DNA of 7,037 nucleotides, from contig CAJMPE010000106.1 of assembly GCA_905215275.1 (NCBI GenBank), positions 1-7,037 of the forward strand, read 5' to 3'. The stretch is from an uncultured bacterium. Lineage in GTDB: Bacteria > Actinomycetota > Coriobacteriia > Coriobacteriales > Coriobacteriaceae. Under the pieces are notes generated by a model, which saw only the letters and a program-made list of their open reading frames with translations, had not been told where the DNA came from and made no database searches. Position 1 is the stretch's first letter; every line of letters begins with the position of its first letter. The position numbers were made by a program, and so were the translations under genes. This document shows positions 5,795 to 7,037 of the stretch, piece by piece.

Positions 5795-6805
5795 CTACGC
5801 GGTTTTGCCCTCAATGAGTTCAACGGGGAGCTTGATATTCGATTCGGGATTATCGCCGTTAATAAGAGCGATGATGGATTGCGCCGCGAGCTCTCCGATG
5901 CGATCGATATCTTGGCGTACGGTTGTTAAGTCAGGCATAAACGTCATAGTTCGGCGGGCACCATCCGCGCCCACGACCTTAATATCGTCCGGAGCGCTCA
6001 AGCCGCGCTGCTTCATCACGTTGAGACAGATGGCCGCCATCGTATCGTCTCCCGCAAAGATGCCGTCAATATCGGGGTTCTCATCGAGGATCTTCGCAAC
6101 GACCGCGCCCTTTTCGTCGTCGGGCTTAACGAACTCAACCTCACGGACAAGCGCGGACAAACCGGCCTGCTCAACAACATCGAGGTAGGCATCGGTACGC
6201 TTATTGGCAGGCATGCGCATGCGGCTATTGCTACGCAGGCACAGGATACGCCTGCAGCCGTCATCAATCAGACGGCGCGTGGCGAGCTCGCCAATGCCAT
6301 AGCTGTCACTTGCAATCTGGACAGAGCCCTCGCCAAGATCGCAGTCGATGCCAACCAGGCTCAAGCCCATCTCGGCATATGCCTCGGCACCGATATTGAG
6401 GGAGTTGACGATGACGCCGTCGACCATATTGCGGCGGAGCATGTCGATATAGGAACGCTCAAGATCAGGTCGATTGGCGCTGTTGCACAGCAACATCTTA
6501 AAGCCGTTTTCCGCTAACGTGCGCTCGACCGCCTGCACAACCTGAGCATGGAACGGGCTGCTCACAAAGGGAACAATCATGCCGATAAGGTTCAGGCGGC
6601 CATTGAGCATGGCACGGGCGATATCGTTGGGCGTGTAATTGATGCGCTCCATCGCCGCATGGACTTTATCGCGGGTTTCCTGGCTAATGTAGCCGCGATT
6701 ATTAAGCACGCGAGATACCGTAGTAGGCGAAACCCCCGCCACCGCTGCAACTTCCTTGATGCCAGGCTTAGCCGTATCCTTAGAACGAGCACTCTCGCGA
6801 GCCAT
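5795..6805 (-). CDS. LacI-family repressor of the sugar operon
   Basis: This 336-residue protein has the family's normal length and plan. The N-terminal helix-turn-helix is at about 16-36 (IKEVAAVAGVSPTTVSRVLNN), and the hinge helix follows YTPNDIARAM at 57-66. The periplasmic-binding-protein-like sugar core spans about 72-336, with IGMIVPF at 74-80, ASDSYGIGELATRRLI at 165-180, AGDDTMAA at 251-258, VVGADG at 277-282 and LTTVRQDIDRIGELAA at 293-308. The ATG at 6803-6805 is favoured by GGGGGAGGG (6810-6818) placed just before it; in-frame ATGs at 6820 and 6826 fall outside or upstream of that site. The gene lies directly upstream of the operon in the same direction. An operator copy before it (6823-6839) suggests it represses itself as well. 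It is expected to leave DNA when sucrose, a fructo-oligosaccharide or a derivative binds. The hinge residue that is normally Leu is Met66. It fills the role of ScrR or FosR; which one it descends from is open. Confidence 0.9.
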   Translation of the reverse strand: MARESARSKDTAKPGIKEVAAVAGVSPTTVSRVLNNRGYISQETRDKVHAAMERINYTPNDIARAMLNGRLNLIGMIVPFVSSPFHAQVVQAVERTLAENGFKMLLCNSANRPDLERSYIDMLRRNMVDGVIVNSLNIGAEAYAEMGLSLVGIDCDLGEGSVQIASDSYGIGELATRRLIDDGCRRILCLRSNSRMRMPANKRTDAYLDVVEQAGLSALVREVEFVKPDDEKGAVVAKILDENPDIDGIFAGDDTMAAICLNVMKQRGLSAPDDIKVVGADGARRTMTFMPDLTTVRQDIDRIGELAAQSIIALINGDNPESNIKLPVELIEGKTA

Positions 6806-6822
6806 AGCACCCTCCCCCATCA

Positions 6823-6839
6823 ACATGTCATACGTTTAC
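6823..6839. promoter_or_regulatory. Operator copy before the LacI-family gene (autoregulation)
   Basis: The site reads ACATGTCATACGTTTAC and matches the 5674-5690 operator at 14 of 17 positions, in the same orientation. It ends 18 bases before the regulator's start codon, where a repressor would block transcription start or elongation. A possible -10 (TATGCT on the minus strand, 6850-6855) lies just upstream, but I see no convincing -35 for it. From 6856 to about 7000 I see nothing else that can be supported. Confidence 0.55.
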
Positions 6840-7004
6840 ATACGAACAAAGCATACCCCAACAACAGCGGGAAGACGGTAACAGTACAAGTAAGTAAACG
6901 ACTCATCCAAATAAATAGGAGAGTTCCGCCTAAAGGGTGACTCCAAAGGACCCCACATGGCCGGTTTTGGGTTATTTTCCAAACGTCCTCGGACATGCGA
7001 GAAG

Positions 7005-7033
7005 CCCCCGCTGCGCACTACGTGCGGCGGGGG
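7005..7033. terminator. GC-rich terminator-like hairpin at the right edge
   Basis: CCCCCGC (7005-7011) pairs with GCGGGGG (7027-7033), and inside it CGCAC (7014-7018) pairs with GTGCG (7022-7026) around a TAC loop, with a two-base bulge. On the plus strand TTCT follows; on the minus strand CTTCTC follows, so it has short pyrimidine tails both ways. It most likely ends a gene beyond the right edge, insulating the sugar operon from it. Direction is not decided by this window. Confidence 0.55.
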
Positions 7034-7037
7034 TTCT

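Noticed and set aside
6836..7018. A 60-codon minus-strand frame upstream of the LacI-family gene
   Set aside because: It runs through the terminator-like hairpin and the operator, has no convincing ribosome site, and its sequence resembles no family I know.

Overview
The window looks like a stretch of chromosome from a GC-rich, anaerobic, gut-type Gram-positive bacterium. A Coriobacteriia member such as Collinsella is my best guess. It rests on the combination of DegV, PTS EIIBC, GH32 and LacI proteins, the GC-rich codon choice and the strong Shine-Dalgarno sites, not on any marker gene. All five genes lie on the minus strand, so transcription runs from the right edge to the left.

Layout in transcription order. 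(1) 6806-7037: intergenic DNA with a GC-rich terminator-like hairpin at the right edge and an operator-like site just before the regulator gene. (2) 5795-6805: a LacI-family repressor. (3) 5612-5794: a 183-base control region with a good sigma-70-type promoter, a perfectly abutting tandem pair of 17-bp operator repeats covering that promoter, and a third inverted copy about 50 bp upstream. (4) 4229-5611: a divergent GH32 enzyme of the E. coli FosGH2/Aec43 type. (5) 2732-4183: a PTS EIIBC permease of the sucrose/glucoside type. (6) 2631-2731: an intercistronic gap with an 18-bp-stem hairpin that is perfect only in the coding-strand RNA. (7) 1188-2630: a canonical GH32 sucrose-6-phosphate hydrolase/beta-fructofuranosidase (ScrB type). 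(8) 912-1187: a control region with a candidate promoter, a pair of direct repeats upstream of it and two leader hairpins. (9) 57-911: a DegV-family fatty-acid-binding protein, probably a separate transcription unit.

Genes 2 to 7 form a regulated sugar-uptake operon. The EIIBC permease would import and phosphorylate sucrose or a short fructo-oligosaccharide. The two cytoplasmic GH32 enzymes would cleave the (phosphorylated) product, and the LacI protein would repress both the operon and itself through the shared operator motif. Two unlike GH32 enzymes plus a LacI regulator recall the E. coli fos (short-chain fructo-oligosaccharide) locus, but with a PTS permease as the transporter. No EIIA domain and no fructokinase are encoded here, so those must come from elsewhere.

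The most interesting signals are non-coding: the four-copy operator family, the three GU-rich hairpins specific to the coding-strand RNA, and the 20-bp-phased direct repeats upstream of the degV-type gene. I found no CRISPR array, mobile element, tRNA or rRNA.
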